Source: Rhodococcus sp. HNM0563 (GTDB lineage Bacteria; Actinomycetota; Actinomycetes; Mycobacteriales; Mycobacteriaceae). From it: a stretch of 64,000 nt of DNA. Shown here piece after piece: positions 1 through 8,277 of the stretch. Position 1 is the first letter of the stretch; the number at the start of each line of letters is the position of its first letter. The stretch covers positions 230,223-294,222 of the forward strand of contig NZ_JAASAF010000007.1 in the NCBI RefSeq assembly GCF_012726195.1, given 5' to 3'. The position numbers and the translations under genes were made by a program. The notes under the pieces were generated by a model. That model saw only the letters and a list, made by a program, of their open reading frames with translations. It did not search any database and had not been told where the DNA came from.

Positions 1-2
1 GC

Positions 3-290
3 ATCACTCCGCGCTACGAGACGGTGGTGGCGGCCGAATGGCCCCGCGATTTCATGCGCCTCGCTCCGGCGGTCCGGATTCCGGTGCGGCTCACCTACGC
101 CGAACACGAACGAGTGTGGGACACCGACATTGCGGTACGCGGAGAGATCAGGGCAGCATTCGTCGCGACTCCAAGATTCGTCGAGTATCGGCAGACCGGC
201 AGCGGGCACAACATGAGTGTGGGGTTCGCGGCGGCCGAGTATCACCGTGGTGTGGTGGCGTTCGCCGAAGAATGTGCAGCACGCGGATAG
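3..290 (+). CDS. Alpha/beta hydrolase, C-terminal part (cut by window start)
   Basis: The reading frame is open from the first bases and ends at 290, giving about 95 C-terminal residues. The segment has the end-of-fold pattern of alpha/beta hydrolases: a strand with PVRLTYAEHERVW, then a helix, then GSGHNMSVG, where the His would be the catalytic histidine. The N-terminal part with the nucleophile elbow lies outside the window, so the substrate cannot be inferred. It faces the end of the leftward EspG operon, with only 6 bp between the two stop codons. Confidence 0.65.
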   Translation: MTPRYETVVAAEWPRDFMRLAPAVRIPVRLTYAEHERVWDTDIAVRGEIRAAFVATPRFVEYRQTGSGHNMSVGFAAAEYHRGVVAFAEECAARG

Positions 291-296
291 CGCCCG

Positions 297-1031
297 TCAC
301 CAGGGGGTCGGTGCGTCCTGTCCTCGGTGGGTGCGCGCCCGGCCGATCCGACGGGTGAGTTCGTCGCACAGAATGTCGTTGGTAGCGGGCATCACTCGCA
401 TGTCTGCGCCCGGCATGAACATGTAACGACCGTCGTCGACGACATCGAACCAGCCGATATCCGCTTCGGTCGTGAAGCGGCCGTGAGTATTCGGGGCAAG
501 GATCCGGATGCTGCCCGCACCGGAACGGTCGCGGAGAAGGAGGCGGCGCAGCGCCCGCGGTTCGTTCTCGCCGATTTGCTCCCTCACGGATGTGGTGCTG
601 CTGGGTTCGGTGAGTTCGCGCATCGACGCTGCTCGAGCCTTCTCGCGTCCGCATGGCGCATCCGGGATCTGTGCGATGACGGCGCGCACGAGTGTGTCCG
701 ACCGGATCGGGATGATCTGGATGTCGCCGGAGGCGTGCTGGCGTGCGACGACGGCGAATGCGCCCTCGGCTCCACCGCGCACTCGGATGTCGCCGGTGGT
801 TGCATTGCCGTAGACCTCGACTGCGACTTCACCCGCGTGCAGGATGCGGATCGCGTGCTCGAGTCGTGGATCGGACAGTTCCCGCCGCCACTCGTGCGCG
901 GCGCGCAGATCGGCGTCGTGTTCGTCCTCCCACACCGAGGTCGATCGGTAGCGCAGCGGAAAGGGGAACTCGTCGCTCCCCGCAGTCGTCCAGAGCGACA
1001 GGAAACGGTCGGGCGTGACCACCCAGGTCAA
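297..1031 (-). CDS. EspG-family ESX secretion-associated protein
   Basis: This 244-residue protein has the layout of EspG chaperones of type VII secretion: an N-terminal WVVTPDRFLSLW segment, a central LRVxG-like beta region and a C-terminal segment rich in Arg. EspG proteins are cytosolic and bind PE/PPE substrates to keep them soluble before export. Here the start codon overlaps the stop of the PPE-like gene by 4 bp (ATGA), which fits a chaperone made together with its client. It is the last gene of a four-gene leftward operon. No esxA/esxB or ESX ATPase gene is in view. Family assignment rests on overall pattern and context. Confidence 0.75.
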   Translation of the reverse strand: MTWVVTPDRFLSLWTTAGSDEFPFPLRYRSTSVWEDEHDADLRAAHEWRRELSDPRLEHAIRILHAGEVAVEVYGNATTGDIRVRGGAEGAFAVVARQHASGDIQIIPIRSDTLVRAVIAQIPDAPCGREKARAASMRELTEPSSTTSVREQIGENEPRALRRLLLRDRSGAGSIRILAPNTHGRFTTEADIGWFDVVDDGRYMFMPGADMRVMPATNDILCDELTRRIGRARTHRGQDAPTPW

Positions 1032-2359
1032 AGCGGATCAACTCCTAGGACGGGCGGGGCGGTGTCGGGAAGCGACCCGATCAGTTCGTTGCCGTGATCG
1101 TTGGTGACGAGATAACTCGCGACCCTCTGTTCTTCGTCGTTGCCGCGCTGTTGACCGGACATCATGCCGGGATACATACCCATCGGGCGCATCGAACCGG
1201 GGCGGGCAGCGGCTGCTCCCTGCTGGGCGGCGGAAGGTGCCGAGGCGGCGGCCGCACCGACGCCACCGACGCCACCGACAGCGCCGGGGCCGAGCGCAGA
1301 ACCACCCCCACCACCAGTTCCGGTCACGCCGCTACCGCTACCGCTACCGCTACCGCCGCCGCTACTGCCGTAGCCGCCGCTTCCGGGCAGTCCGGCGCCG
1401 GTAGCCGACGAACCATACGGTTGCGCGGTTGTGTTGCCGGGAAGCGTCGATGTCGAGGTCGTCGAGGTCGGTGAGGTGCGAGCCGATTCGGATTGCGGTG
1501 CTCCTGACGCCTCGGATCCGCCAGAGTGCTGCTGAGTATTTCGGGAACTGTCGGTCTCTGAACTGTCGGTCGTATTGTTGCCGTTCGCGGTCACCGTGGA
1601 TCCGGGCTGTTGAACATTCGCCGGCCAGGGCCGGTCGGACGACGACGAGGCACCGGTGCCGGCTGCCGAGGGGTTCCCGGACCCCACTGTGACCGCGCTT
1701 GCGGAGCCGGAGCCGGCGGTGTCCTGGGGTGGAGGTAGAACGGGAACCGCAGATCCGGAATCGCGGTAGTACGGCTTGTAGAGCGATTCCATGATGCGAA
1801 TCGCCTGCTGCCGTGCGGCCTCCTGCTGACGCTCCCTATCTGCCGCTGCGACGGGGCTGAGCACGTCCATCGGCAACGGGAGAGAGGTCGACGGGGGAGT
1901 GACCGACGACTTCACTCGTGCACCCACATCCGAAGCGATCTCGAGCTTCTGCGACACGGCGAGCGACGCATCGCTCAGCCGCTGTGCAGATGTGCCGAAC
2001 AATTCCGTCGCCGACGATGCGGCTTCCGCAGCGCCCCCTTCCCAATGCTGGGCGATCTTGTCGCGGATCATCGCGGTGGCCATGGCGACCGTGAAGCTGA
2101 ATACCGTTCCGAGATCCCTCCATTCGTTCGCGAGTGTGGACATCGCGAGTGGACTGATCGTCTGGCTGAGCTGATAGATCTCCGAGTGCTCCATGCCGTG
2201 GAAATTCTCGAACTGCGCGATGTAATCGGGATCGACGCCGCCGCCGACCCGTCCTGCCAGTTCGTCGTGGCGGGCTTGGCGACGCGTGACCGACTCCGGT
2301 GGCACGGTGCCCAGTAGCGGGGTGAGGAGTTCGCTGATCGGATTGTCGTTGTCGGACAT
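1028..2359 (-). CDS. PPE-like/WXG-type ESX substrate with Gly/Ser-rich C-terminus
   Basis: The 443-residue protein starts at the ATG at 2359 (MSDNDNPISEL). An upstream in-frame ATG would run back through the preceding gene and is rejected. The first ~190 residues are helical and carry a W-x-G turn (QHWEGGAAEAASSAT), as in PPE/WXG100-type ESX substrates. The rest is low complexity: a Pro/Ser/Thr/Asn-rich stretch, then Gly-Ser repeats (partly encoded by a GCTACC hexanucleotide repeat) and a Met/Pro/Gly tail. It lies 2 bp after the small helical gene and overlaps espG by 4 bp. It is probably an exported or surface protein; its function is unknown. Confidence 0.65.
   Translation of the reverse strand: MSDNDNPISELLTPLLGTVPPESVTRRQARHDELAGRVGGGVDPDYIAQFENFHGMEHSEIYQLSQTISPLAMSTLANEWRDLGTVFSFTVAMATAMIRDKIAQHWEGGAAEAASSATELFGTSAQRLSDASLAVSQKLEIASDVGARVKSSVTPPSTSLPLPMDVLSPVAAADRERQQEAARQQAIRIMESLYKPYYRDSGSAVPVLPPPQDTAGSGSASAVTVGSGNPSAAGTGASSSSDRPWPANVQQPGSTVTANGNNTTDSSETDSSRNTQQHSGGSEASGAPQSESARTSPTSTTSTSTLPGNTTAQPYGSSATGAGLPGSGGYGSSGGGSGSGSGSGVTGTGGGGGSALGPGAVGGVGGVGAAAASAPSAAQQGAAAARPGSMRPMGMYPGMMSGQQRGNDEEQRVASYLVTNDHGNELIGSLPDTAPPVLGVDPL
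1331..1354. repeat. Hexanucleotide repeat GCTACC x4 inside the PPE-like gene
   Basis: Four perfect tandem copies of GCTACC lie in frame in the PPE-like gene and encode alternating Gly and Ser on the minus strand. A six-base unit changes length without shifting the frame, so copy-number variation between strains would only lengthen or shorten the Gly-Ser linker. Confidence 0.85.
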
Positions 2360-2361
2360 CG

Positions 2362-2691
2362 TCACAACTCCTGTTCGATGGAGGCGAGCTGGCGGACCCA
2401 GTCGAACTCTGCCTCGAGAAAGGCTTCGCCACCGGAGGCGAATGCGTCGCGTAACTGGGTGAAGGCAACGATGAATTGGTCGACGCGCTCTTTTGCCGAC
2501 TCGGGTGTGCCTGCGCCTTTGCGGGCGAAGCCGGCGGCGAGTTGTTTGGCGGATTCGAACTCGCCGAATCCTTCGGCTCGGCCGAGTCCGTCCGCGATCC
2601 GGGATGCCTTGTCGAGTTCTGCGATTACGGTGTCGCATATCGCGAGGATCTCGTCGATGACGTGTGGCTCGAGGCGGACGAATTCGCTCAC
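2362..2691 (-). CDS. Small helical ESX-associated protein
   Basis: A 109-residue protein predicted to be almost entirely helical, without signal peptide or membrane segment. Its size and position directly before a PPE-like gene resemble PE or WXG100 partners. I see no clear W-x-G motif and no PE dipeptide at the usual place, so it is not assigned to either family. It starts with a 4-bp ATGA overlap with the lipoprotein gene and ends 2 bp before the PPE-like gene. The tight packing suggests co-translation and possibly a heterodimer with the PPE-like protein. Confidence 0.6.
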   Translation of the reverse strand: MSEFVRLEPHVIDEILAICDTVIAELDKASRIADGLGRAEGFGEFESAKQLAAGFARKGAGTPESAKERVDQFIVAFTQLRDAFASGGEAFLEAEFDWVRQLASIEQEL

Positions 2692-3320
2692 TGCGGCTTC
2701 TTTCCGGGGTTGTTCTCGATGAACGGCTCCAACAGCGCGACGGTGTCGGCCAGGCCACCGCAGCGTTCGTTATAGGTGAGGGTGCGGGTGTGATCGGCAT
2801 GGTAGAGACGGCTGAAGATGACGATGCCGAAGTCGGTCTCCAGCGTGAGGGCGCAGGTGTTGTCCGGCTTCGGGTCGTATTCCAGTAGGGCTCGGCGTCC
2901 GTTGACCGTTGTTTCGCTGGCGATGTCGCCGACTTTGGCGAGTTCCTCGTCGATACTGACGTTTCCGGAGAGGATGTTGAGTCCGTAGGAGCGGATCACC
3001 CCTGGAATATTCATTGGTGCCCGGTAGGAGCACGCCATGAATGTGTATTGCTCCATCCGGTAGTCGGATACGTCTTCGGTGCGCGGATCGTAGCCGGCTT
3101 CGGCGAGGAAATCGTCGGGGATGTCGAGGCACGGGTCGAAGGTGATGGCGGGCCTGCCCGAGTCGTCGGTGATACGTGGTGCGCGGGTCGTCGGGGTTGT
3201 CGTTGTGTCTTCGGCTGCGGCCACCGTGGCCTCGCTCGCGGTGCAGCCGCTGAGCACGACGCCCGCGGTGATGAGCACCGCCCCCACCCTTGCGGCACCG
3301 AGAAGACGTGGATACGCCAT
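2688..3320 (-). CDS. DUF3558 lipoprotein
   Basis: A 210-residue secreted lipoprotein. The ATG at 3320 is preferred over an in-frame TTG six bases upstream. The N-terminus has a short basic stretch, a hydrophobic run and a lipobox (LSGC) near residue 26, followed by a Thr-rich linker. The mature domain has the DUF3558 pattern: FDPCLDIPD, a central ACSYR, and a late NERCGGL, three Cys positions that could form disulphides. DUF3558 lipoproteins are common in mycolic-acid bacteria and mostly uncharacterised. First gene of the ESX-associated operon. Confidence 0.8.
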   Translation of the reverse strand: MAYPRLLGAARVGAVLITAGVVLSGCTASEATVAAAEDTTTTPTTRAPRITDDSGRPAITFDPCLDIPDDFLAEAGYDPRTEDVSDYRMEQYTFMACSYRAPMNIPGVIRSYGLNILSGNVSIDEELAKVGDIASETTVNGRRALLEYDPKPDNTCALTLETDFGIVIFSRLYHADHTRTLTYNERCGGLADTVALLEPFIENNPGKKPQ

Positions 3321-3585
3321 TGCCAAGGATCCCCCCCGATCCGTCCGGTCGGGCAGATATTAACGCAGATCCGGGCACGCGACCGAGCGAGTGCCTTCAC
3401 TGCGAAACTTTCGCCCGGTCGTCCGGGTTCCCGTTGCCTCACGACCCGTGGCAATCCGGACAACGTGAGGAAAGTGGCGGGGTATTGGGACCTGTATCAC
3501 AATTGGCTGTCCATCCATCCGGCAGACAATTGGGTGACCACCGATCACGGCACCTTGTGCCCCGACCTCAGAGGAAGTGCGGCTC

Positions 3586-4920
3586 GTGAGTACTCCCACC
3601 TCTACCGACAGCCCGGAATCCGCCGCCGAGCGGTATTTGGCCACCGCTGTCGCGGACGCGTCCAAGGTCGCCGACATTCCCGATTCGGTGACGCCGCGCC
3701 CGATCAAGCGCGTCGCCGTGATCGGCGCGGGCACCATGGGCTCGGGTATCGCCATGGCGTTTGCCAACGGAGGCTTGTCGGTCGCGTTGATCGAGCAGAG
3801 CTCCGAGGCGCTGGACCGGGGGATCAACACGGTTCGCAAGAACTACGAGTCGTCGGCGTCCAAGGGCAAGATCACCGCTGAACAGGCACAGGAGCGTGTG
3901 GCACTGATCGAACCGCACCTCGACTTCGCGGCGGCCTCCGACGCAGACCTCGTCATCGAAGCCGTCTTCGAGGACATGGGTGTCAAGAAGGAGGTGTTCG
4001 GGAAACTCGACGGGCTGTGCAAGGCCGGGGCGATTCTTGCGTCGAACACGTCCCGGCTCGATCTCGACGAGATCGCGCGCAGCACGTCACGTCCGCAGGA
4101 CGTGATCGGGTTGCACTTCTTCAGCCCGGCACATGTCATGAAGCTCGTCGAGGTCGTGCGCGGTGATGTCACCGCCGACGATGTTGTCGTGACTTCCATG
4201 GCGCTGGCACAGACGATCGGCAAAGTCCCGGTGCTCGCGAAGGTCTGCGAAGGATTCATCGGCAACCGCATGCTCACCCCGTACCGGCGCGAAGCCGACT
4301 TCCTGCTCGAGGAAGGCGCGACCCCGCAACAGGTGGACGCAGCGTTGAAGGCATTCGGACTCGCGATGGGGCCGTTCGCCATGGCCGACCTCGCGGGCAA
4401 CGACATCTCGTGGGCCGCGCGCAAGCGGCTCGCCCCGACCCGGCCGAAGGATCTGCGCTACTCGCGCGTAGCCGATACCCTCTGCGAGGCAGGGCGTTTC
4501 GGTCAGAAGACGGGATCCGGTTACTACAAGTACGAAGAGGGGAGTCGGACACCGATTCCCGACCCGGCCGTCGAGGAGATCATTCGTAAGTGCGCGGAAG
4601 AGGACGGTATCGAACGTCGCACCATCACCGACGAGGAAATCGTCGACCGCTGCATCCTCGCGTTGGTCAACGAAGGCGCGGCGTTGCTCGGTGAAGGTAT
4701 CGCGCAGCGGGCATCCGACATCGACGTCGTCTACACCAACGGTTACGGATTCCCCAAGCGTCGCGGTGGCCCGATGCACTACGCCGAGACGGTCGGCCTC
4801 GACGTCGTGCTGGGCAAGATCCGTGAGTTCGAGAAGGTCCACGGTCGGGTGTGGACACCGGCGTCGACGCTGGTGGATCGCGCCGAAGGTGGGCACTCCA
4901 CCTGCTCTGCCGGACGCTGA
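3586..4920 (+). CDS. 3-hydroxyacyl-CoA dehydrogenase (FadB-type, monofunctional)
   Basis: 444 residues if translation begins at the GTG at 3586, which has GAGGAAG eight bases upstream; a GTG at 3577 is less well placed. It oxidises L-3-hydroxyacyl-CoA to 3-ketoacyl-CoA with NAD. Seen in sequence: Rossmann motif VIGAGTMGSG near residues 46-55, the active-site stretch with NTS and GLHFFSPAH, and two C-terminal dehydrogenase domains (CEGFIGNR and GYGFPKRRGGP). The enoyl-CoA hydratase half of bifunctional FadB is absent. The gene is followed by a strong terminator, so it is a single-gene unit next to the acyl-CoA dehydrogenase/thiolase operon it would serve. Confidence 0.88.
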   Translation: MSTPTSTDSPESAAERYLATAVADASKVADIPDSVTPRPIKRVAVIGAGTMGSGIAMAFANGGLSVALIEQSSEALDRGINTVRKNYESSASKGKITAEQAQERVALIEPHLDFAAASDADLVIEAVFEDMGVKKEVFGKLDGLCKAGAILASNTSRLDLDEIARSTSRPQDVIGLHFFSPAHVMKLVEVVRGDVTADDVVVTSMALAQTIGKVPVLAKVCEGFIGNRMLTPYRREADFLLEEGATPQQVDAALKAFGLAMGPFAMADLAGNDISWAARKRLAPTRPKDLRYSRVADTLCEAGRFGQKTGSGYYKYEEGSRTPIPDPAVEEIIRKCAEEDGIERRTITDEEIVDRCILALVNEGAALLGEGIAQRASDIDVVYTNGYGFPKRRGGPMHYAETVGLDVVLGKIREFEKVHGRVWTPASTLVDRAEGGHSTCSAGR

Positions 4921-4939
4921 CCGAGCCGACCTCGATCTC

Positions 4940-4975
4940 GCCGACCTCAGGGTGTATGAGCACCCTGAGGTCGGC
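4940..4975 (+). terminator. Rho-independent terminator after the 3-hydroxyacyl-CoA dehydrogenase gene
   Basis: A perfect 15-bp stem (GCCGACCTCAGGGTG and its complement) with a 6-base loop is followed by TTTT. It lies 20 bp after the stop codon at 4920 and before the end of the convergent TetR gene. Confidence 0.9.
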
Positions 4976-5024
4976 TTTTGCGCTGATTGTCTGTCGTGGG
5001 TCTGCTGCACGCCGCGACCGGAGG

Positions 5025-5627
5025 TCAGTGAACCGCCCCGACCAGGCGTAATGAGAGGTCGGCGTAGAGCGTACTGAGGGTGTCGGGTTCGTTGTAGCGA
5101 CCGGACGGGTACCAGCGGCAGATGTCGACGCACAGCGACATGAGTGCGAGGGTGACGCCCTCGGCGTCGGGCACCGTGAACTGGCCCGACTCGATGCCGA
5201 GGTCGACGACGTCGCGGACCACCTTGGTGGTGTCGCGCCGCAGGCCGGTGATGGCGCGATAGTGGTCGGGTTCGAGCGCGGTCAGCTCGTACTGGATGAC
5301 GCGGGCGCGTCGATGGTTCTGGGCTTGCCACTCCACGAAGCGCCGGATGATCGAGATGAGACGCGCGATGGGGTCGGCGTCGGGGAGGTCGGCGTCGCGC
5401 ACGACCCGTAGTGCAAGGTCGTGGCCCTCGTATGCGATGGCGTAGAGAAGCTCTTCTTTCGACCGGTAGTGCGGGTACATCGCGGCCGGGCTCATGCCGA
5501 GGCGCGCAGCGATCTGCCGAGTAGTGGTGCTGCCGTAGCCGTTCTCCGCGAACGCCTCGATCGCGGCCTCCCGCATGCGCGCGGCGGCCTTGGAGCTACT
5601 GATCACGGTGTTCTCGGGTGCGCTCAC
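5025..5627 (-). CDS. TetR-family regulator, divergent from acyl-CoA dehydrogenase
   Basis: A 200-residue TetR protein: N-terminal HTH at residues ~15-62 (FAENGYGSTTTRQIAARLGMSP, then AAMYPHYRSKEELL) and a helical ligand domain. It is transcribed away from the acyl-CoA dehydrogenase gene, and the 107-bp gap holds two copies of a 14-bp palindrome, so it probably represses both directions. Regulators in this position in actinobacteria usually sense an acyl-CoA. The likely regulon is at least the acyl-CoA dehydrogenase-thiolase pair; the ligand is inferred, not shown. Confidence 0.85.
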   Translation of the reverse strand: MSAPENTVISSSKAAARMREAAIEAFAENGYGSTTTRQIAARLGMSPAAMYPHYRSKEELLYAIAYEGHDLALRVVRDADLPDADPIARLISIIRRFVEWQAQNHRRARVIQYELTALEPDHYRAITGLRRDTTKVVRDVVDLGIESGQFTVPDAEGVTLALMSLCVDICRWYPSGRYNEPDTLSTLYADLSLRLVGAVH

Positions 5628-5683
5628 GGTGGGTCCGGCCTCCTTTCATCTGTGGTTGACAAGCAAACCACAGCGACGTTTAA

Positions 5684-5716
5684 TAAGCGAGCGCTTAGAA
5701 TCTAAGCGAGCGCTTA
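5684..5716. promoter_or_regulatory. Tandem TetR operators (two TAAGCG-AG-CGCTTA palindromes)
   Basis: Two identical 14-bp sites, TAAGCGAGCGCTTA, lie at 5684-5697 and 5703-5716, with centres 19 bp apart. Each has perfect 6-bp arms around AG. They sit between the divergent TetR gene and the acyl-CoA dehydrogenase start at 5735 (ribosome site GAGGAG just after the second copy). Two identical palindromes in a divergent TetR intergenic region are typical of autoregulated operators. Confidence 0.8.
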
Positions 5717-5734
5717 TCTATGAGGAGCAGTTGA

Positions 5735-6880
5735 ATGCGACGCACCCTGTACGGCCCCGACCACGAGGCGTTCCGCGAGTCCGTTCGCGAGTTCGTGAAT
5801 CGGTTCGTACTCTCCCGCGCTGAGGAGCTCATCGAGCGGCACGAGATCCCGCGCGACATCTGGATCGAGGCAGGTAAGGCCGGCATCCTCGGGCTCGAGA
5901 TCCCCGAGCGCTTCGGCGGCAGCGAAGCCGGCGACTACCGGTTCAACGCGGTCGTCGCCGAGGAGATGGCGCGCGCGAACATGGCGTTGTCGTCGTCGAT
6001 CGGCATCCACTCCGACATCACCGTCCCGTACATCGTTCATCTCGGTAACGACGAGCAGCGCGAACGCTGGCTGCCCAAGTGCGCGACCGGTGAACTCATC
6101 TGCGCGATCGGCATGACGGAGCCGTCGGGCGGTTCCGACCTCGCGAACCTCAAGACGACTGCGGTGCGCGACGGTGACGACTGGATCCTCAACGGCGCGA
6201 AGACCTTCATCACCAACGGTTACAACTGCGATCTCGTTGTCGTGGCCGCCCGCACCGATCCGAGCAAGGGTGCGAAGGGCATCTCGCTGCTCGTCGTCGA
6301 GCGTGGGATGGAGGGCTTCGAAAACGGTCGCAAGCTCGACAAGGTCGGTCAGCCCGAGGCCGACACCGCAGAACTGTTCTTCGAGAACGTGCGCGTCCCG
6401 CAGGCCAACATGCTCGGCGAAGAAGGCATGGGTTTCATCTCGATGATGAAACTGCTGCCGCAGGAACGGCTCGGCTCCGCGGTCAACAACGTGCATCACG
6501 CCAAGCAGATCCTGCTCGAGACCATCGAGTACGCGAAGGAACGTAAGGCGTTCGGCAAGGCCATCGGCACCATGCAGTACAACAAATTCCTGCTTGCCGA
6601 GCTCGTGACGAAGATCGAGGTCGCGGAGGCCTACGTCGACCAGGCTGTCGAGGCCCACGCCGACGGCGAGCTGACTGCGGTGGATGCCGCGAAGGCGAAG
6701 TGGTGGAGTGCACAATCCCAGTCAGAGGTATTGGATGCGTGCGTGCAGATCCACGGCGGCTACGGTTTCATGAACGAATATCGTGTGGCCCGCGCTTGGA
6801 AGGACGCTCGCGTGACGAAGATCTGGGCGGGGACCAACGAGATCATGAAGGAACTGATCGGCCGCGACCTGGGCCTGTAG
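5735..6880 (+). CDS. Acyl-CoA dehydrogenase
   Basis: A 381-residue FAD acyl-CoA dehydrogenase that introduces the alpha-beta double bond in acyl-CoA. Seen: EPSGGSDLANL (substrate and FAD contact), a KTFITNG strand and the C-terminal WAGTNEIMKELIGRDLGL. The usual short/medium-chain Glu position before GT is Ala here, while LLPQERL carries a Glu where isovaleryl- and long-chain enzymes keep their catalytic base, so I place the base there. GAGGAG precedes the ATG. The thiolase gene follows after 31 bp, so the two form an operon controlled from the tandem palindromes. Confidence 0.9.
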   Translation: MRRTLYGPDHEAFRESVREFVNRFVLSRAEELIERHEIPRDIWIEAGKAGILGLEIPERFGGSEAGDYRFNAVVAEEMARANMALSSSIGIHSDITVPYIVHLGNDEQRERWLPKCATGELICAIGMTEPSGGSDLANLKTTAVRDGDDWILNGAKTFITNGYNCDLVVVAARTDPSKGAKGISLLVVERGMEGFENGRKLDKVGQPEADTAELFFENVRVPQANMLGEEGMGFISMMKLLPQERLGSAVNNVHHAKQILLETIEYAKERKAFGKAIGTMQYNKFLLAELVTKIEVAEAYVDQAVEAHADGELTAVDAAKAKWWSAQSQSEVLDACVQIHGGYGFMNEYRVARAWKDARVTKIWAGTNEIMKELIGRDLGL

Positions 6881-6911
6881 CCCGGTAACGACAACCAACG
6901 AGGAGCATGTC

Positions 6912-8129
6912 ATGCCCGAAGCTGTGATCGTATCCGCCGTCCGCTCGCCCATCGGGCGCGCAATGAAGGGCTCGCTCAAGACGGTCCGCCCGGACGATCT
7001 GGCGACGCAGATGGTGGCCGCCGCGCTGGCGAAGGTCCCCGAGCTCGACCCCACCGAGATCGACGACATCATGCTCGGCTGTGGTCAGCCCGCCGGCCAG
7101 TCGGGCTTCAACATCGCTCGCGTCGTCGCAGTCCAGCTCGGTTACGACTTCCTGCCCGGCGTCACCGTCAACCGGTACTGCTCGTCGTCGCTGCAGACCA
7201 CCCGGATGGCGCTGCACGCGATCAAGGCGGGCGAGGGTGACGTGTTCATCTCCGCAGGTGTCGAGTCCGTGTCGAGCTTCGTCACCGGCAACGCCGATGG
7301 CCTGCCCGACACGAAGAACCCGCTCTTCGACGACGCACAGGCGCGCAGCGCCAAGCTCGCCGAGGGTGGCACGGCGTGGACCGATCCGCGTGCAGAAGGC
7401 CTGATCCCCGACGTGTACCTCGCGATGGGCCAGACCGCGGAGAACGTCGCCTCCTTCACCGGCATCTCCCGTGAAGACCAGGACCGCTGGGGTGTGCGCT
7501 CACACAACCGCGCCGAGGAAGCCATCAAGTCGGGCTTCTTCGAGCGGGAGATCACCCCGGTCACGCTCGCCGACGGCACCGTGGTGTCCACCGACGACGG
7601 TCCGCGCCCCGGCACCACCTACGAGGCCGTCAGCCAGCTCAAGCCGGTGTTCCGTCCCGACGGCACCGTCACCGCAGGCAACGCGTGCCCGCTCAACGAC
7701 GGCGCTGCGGCGCTGGTGATCATGTCCGACACCAAGGCCAAGGCGCTGGGTCTGACGCCGCTCGCGCGGATCGTGTCGACCGGTGTATCGGGACTGTCTC
7801 CCGAGATCATGGGTCTCGGTCCCATCGAGGCCACCAAGAAGGCTCTCGCAATTGCCGGCATGGGCGTCTCCGATATCGATCTGTTCGAGATCAACGAGGC
7901 GTTCGCCGTGCAGGTGCTCGGATCGGCTCGTGAGCTCGGGATCGACGAGGACAAGCTCAACGTCTCCGGCGGCGCCATCGCGCTCGGCCACCCGTTCGGC
8001 ATGACGGGAGCGCGGATCACGAATACGCTTCTCAACAACCTCCGTACCCAGGACAAGCAGTTCGGCGTCGAGACCATGTGTGTCGGCGGCGGCCAGGGTA
8101 TGGCGATGGTGCTCGAGCGCCTGAACTGA
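6912..8129 (+). CDS. Acetyl-CoA acyltransferase (thiolase, FadA3-like)
   Basis: A 405-residue thiolase that cleaves 3-ketoacyl-CoA with CoA. Catalytic residues are visible: Cys90 in NRYCSSSLQ, His360 in GHPFG and Cys390 in MCVGGGQG. From memory, the sequence closely resembles mycobacterial FadA3 (Rv1074c), particularly the RSPIGRAMKGSL start and the STDDGPRPGTTYE stretch. GAGGAG precedes the ATG. It follows the acyl-CoA dehydrogenase and ends at a hairpin. With the upstream 3-hydroxyacyl-CoA dehydrogenase it supplies most of one beta-oxidation cycle. Confidence 0.9.
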   Translation: MPEAVIVSAVRSPIGRAMKGSLKTVRPDDLATQMVAAALAKVPELDPTEIDDIMLGCGQPAGQSGFNIARVVAVQLGYDFLPGVTVNRYCSSSLQTTRMALHAIKAGEGDVFISAGVESVSSFVTGNADGLPDTKNPLFDDAQARSAKLAEGGTAWTDPRAEGLIPDVYLAMGQTAENVASFTGISREDQDRWGVRSHNRAEEAIKSGFFEREITPVTLADGTVVSTDDGPRPGTTYEAVSQLKPVFRPDGTVTAGNACPLNDGAAALVIMSDTKAKALGLTPLARIVSTGVSGLSPEIMGLGPIEATKKALAIAGMGVSDIDLFEINEAFAVQVLGSARELGIDEDKLNVSGGAIALGHPFGMTGARITNTLLNNLRTQDKQFGVETMCVGGGQGMAMVLERLN

Positions 8130-8157
8130 TCCACACATAGGTTCGGGCTAAGTCACC

Positions 8158-8193
8158 GTTAGGCCGCATGTCTGAAAAGGCATGCGGCCTAAC
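8158..8193 (+). terminator. Hairpin terminator after thiolase gene
   Basis: A perfect 13-bp stem (GTTAGGCCGCATG with its complement) encloses a 10-base loop and is followed by GCGTTTC. The T-run is short, but the location 28 bp after the thiolase stop supports termination. Confidence 0.7.
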
Positions 8194-8214
8194 GCGTTTC
8201 AACTGTGTTTTGCC

Positions 8215-8244
8215 TTTGTCATCGGACTTCACTTGGGCTATACA
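8215..8244 (+). promoter_or_regulatory. Candidate promoter for the SDR pair
   Basis: TTTGTC (8215) and TATACA (8239) are separated by 18 bp in the gap between the terminator and the SDR gene at 8278. The fit is moderate and rests on sequence pattern alone. Confidence 0.35.
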
Positions 8245-8277
8245 TACGTAGGCCCCGTCACACGAGGAGATCACTGC

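Noticed and set aside
1331-1354. Possible CRISPR-like repeat
   Set aside because: Six-base units without spacers inside a coding region; it is a Gly-Ser codon repeat.
5714-6715. Long minus-strand open frame opposite the acyl-CoA dehydrogenase
   Set aside because: It mirrors a well-supported gene; high-GC codon use keeps the antisense frame open. No family pattern or ribosome site.
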